Below are positions 63,550 through 64,000 of a stretch of DNA of 64,000 bases, one piece after another; positions within the stretch are counted from its first letter, which is position 1; every line of letters starts with the position of its first letter. The notes under the pieces were generated by a model. That model did not search any database, was not told the DNA's origin, and worked only from the letters and a program-made list of their open reading frames with translations. This stretch comes from Acidovorax sp. sic0104 (lineage in GTDB: Bacteria > Pseudomonadota > Gammaproteobacteria > Burkholderiales > Burkholderiaceae_C). The stretch is taken from assembly GCF_019219095.1 (NCBI RefSeq), contig NZ_JAHUWH010000002.1, positions 62,001-126,000 on the forward strand, in the 5' to 3' direction. The position numbers and the translations under genes are program-made.

Positions 63550-64000
63550 TCAAGCCGCCGCAGGGGCGGTATTGCGCACCAGCGGCGCCTCGCGGATCGG
63601 CAGGTTCACCAGCGCGGCGCCGGCCGCCAGCGCGATGTCGATGTACCAGACCCAGTCATAGCTGCCCGTGGCCTGGAACACGCTGCCGCCCAGGTATGCG
63701 CCCAGAAAGCCGCCGATCTGGTGCGACAGCATCACCACGCCAAAGAGCATCGCCATGTTGGCCGTGCCGAACATCTTGGCCACCAGGCCTGCCGTGGGCG
63801 GCACGGTGGAGAGAAAAGTCACGCCCATCACCGCCGCGAACACCATGACCACGGCCGGGGTCTTGGGCGCAAACAGGAAGACCAGCACCGCGATGCCGCG
63901 CGTGGCATACAGCAGGGCCAGCAGCGACTTCATGCGCCAGCGCCCCACGGCCCAGCCCATGGCCAGGCTTCCGACGATGTTGAACAGCCCGATCACGGCC
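63550..64000 (-). CDS. MFS transporter, 5' part beyond window
   Basis: The last 150 or so residues of a major facilitator transporter, cut by the window end. Five hydrophobic helices are visible (GLFNIVGSLAMGWAVGRW, ALLYATRGIAVLVFLFAP, VMVFAAVMGVTFLSTVPP, MLFGVVMLSHQIGGFLGAYL, WYIDIALAAGAALVNL). An ATG at 63996 is internal to the protein. Substrate unknown. It precedes the MaoC-like gene by 38 bp. Confidence 0.88.
   Translation of the reverse strand, partial: AVIGLFNIVGSLAMGWAVGRWRMKSLLALLYATRGIAVLVFLFAPKTPAVVMVFAAVMGVTFLSTVPPTAGLVAKMFGTANMAMLFGVVMLSHQIGGFLGAYLGGSVFQATGSYDWVWYIDIALAAGAALVNLPIREAPLVRNTAPAAA

Overview
The window is one continuous high-GC stretch that reads like the chromosome of a betaproteobacterium, most likely Comamonadaceae (Acidovorax-like). 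This rests on protein character (single-polypeptide methylmalonyl-CoA mutase beside MeaB and propionyl-CoA carboxylase, LuxI/LuxR, BigR-type sulfur genes) and on a 54-bp repeat with a fixed AGCTATCAAA core that I associate with this family. No species can be assigned from sequence alone. No rRNA, tRNA, IS element or CRISPR array was seen.

Layout. 1-12.3 kb: sugar-binding protein (cut by the window edge), chemoreceptor, a frameshifted acetyltransferase, dusA, an acyltransferase, an Lrp regulator divergent from a saccharopine-dehydrogenase-like enzyme, a nucleotidyltransferase behind AT-rich palindromes, an acyl-CoA synthetase and a diguanylate cyclase. 11.6-23.9 kb: a propionate/methylmalonyl-CoA module (gntR divergent from mutase, then meaB, pccB, a PH-domain membrane protein, pccA, a YdcF-like protein, a VOC epimerase candidate, a small secreted protein, bioB). 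BioB makes the cofactor that PccA carries, and MeaB protects the mutase. A REP repeat array plus a small GIY-YIG nuclease gene sits between mutase and meaB, in frame with meaB. 24.2-28.5 kb: a LOV (blue-light) hybrid kinase and a BigR/YeeE/Blh sulfide-detoxification locus with a clear operator. 29.6-31.3 kb: a quorum-sensing locus (luxI, a DUF4902-like gene, luxR).

31.6-60.6 kb is a large surface-glycan cluster: manC, a WcbI-like protein, TylF-like and at least eight other methyltransferase domains, an acyl carrier protein with an FkbH-like HAD enzyme (glyceryl-ACP chemistry), a 1725-residue TPR/OGT-like/GT2/GT4 protein, further glycosyltransferases, a FecR-domain protein with an outer-membrane barrel, a membrane GT-C candidate, and a DprP/DprE1/DprE2-like set for polyprenyl-phosphate-arabinose. 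Together they suggest a methylated, possibly arabinose- and glycerate-decorated glycan or glycoprotein. 60.7-64 kb: SDR, MATE transporter, MaoC-like dehydratase and the end of an MFS transporter.

Most notable are (i) the REP/GIY-YIG unit whose repeats and coding sequence run in frame into meaB, (ii) five copies of an exactly 54-bp two-stem repeat, one in frame inside pccA and one supplying the meaB stop codon, and (iii) the unusual enzyme combination of the glycan cluster.
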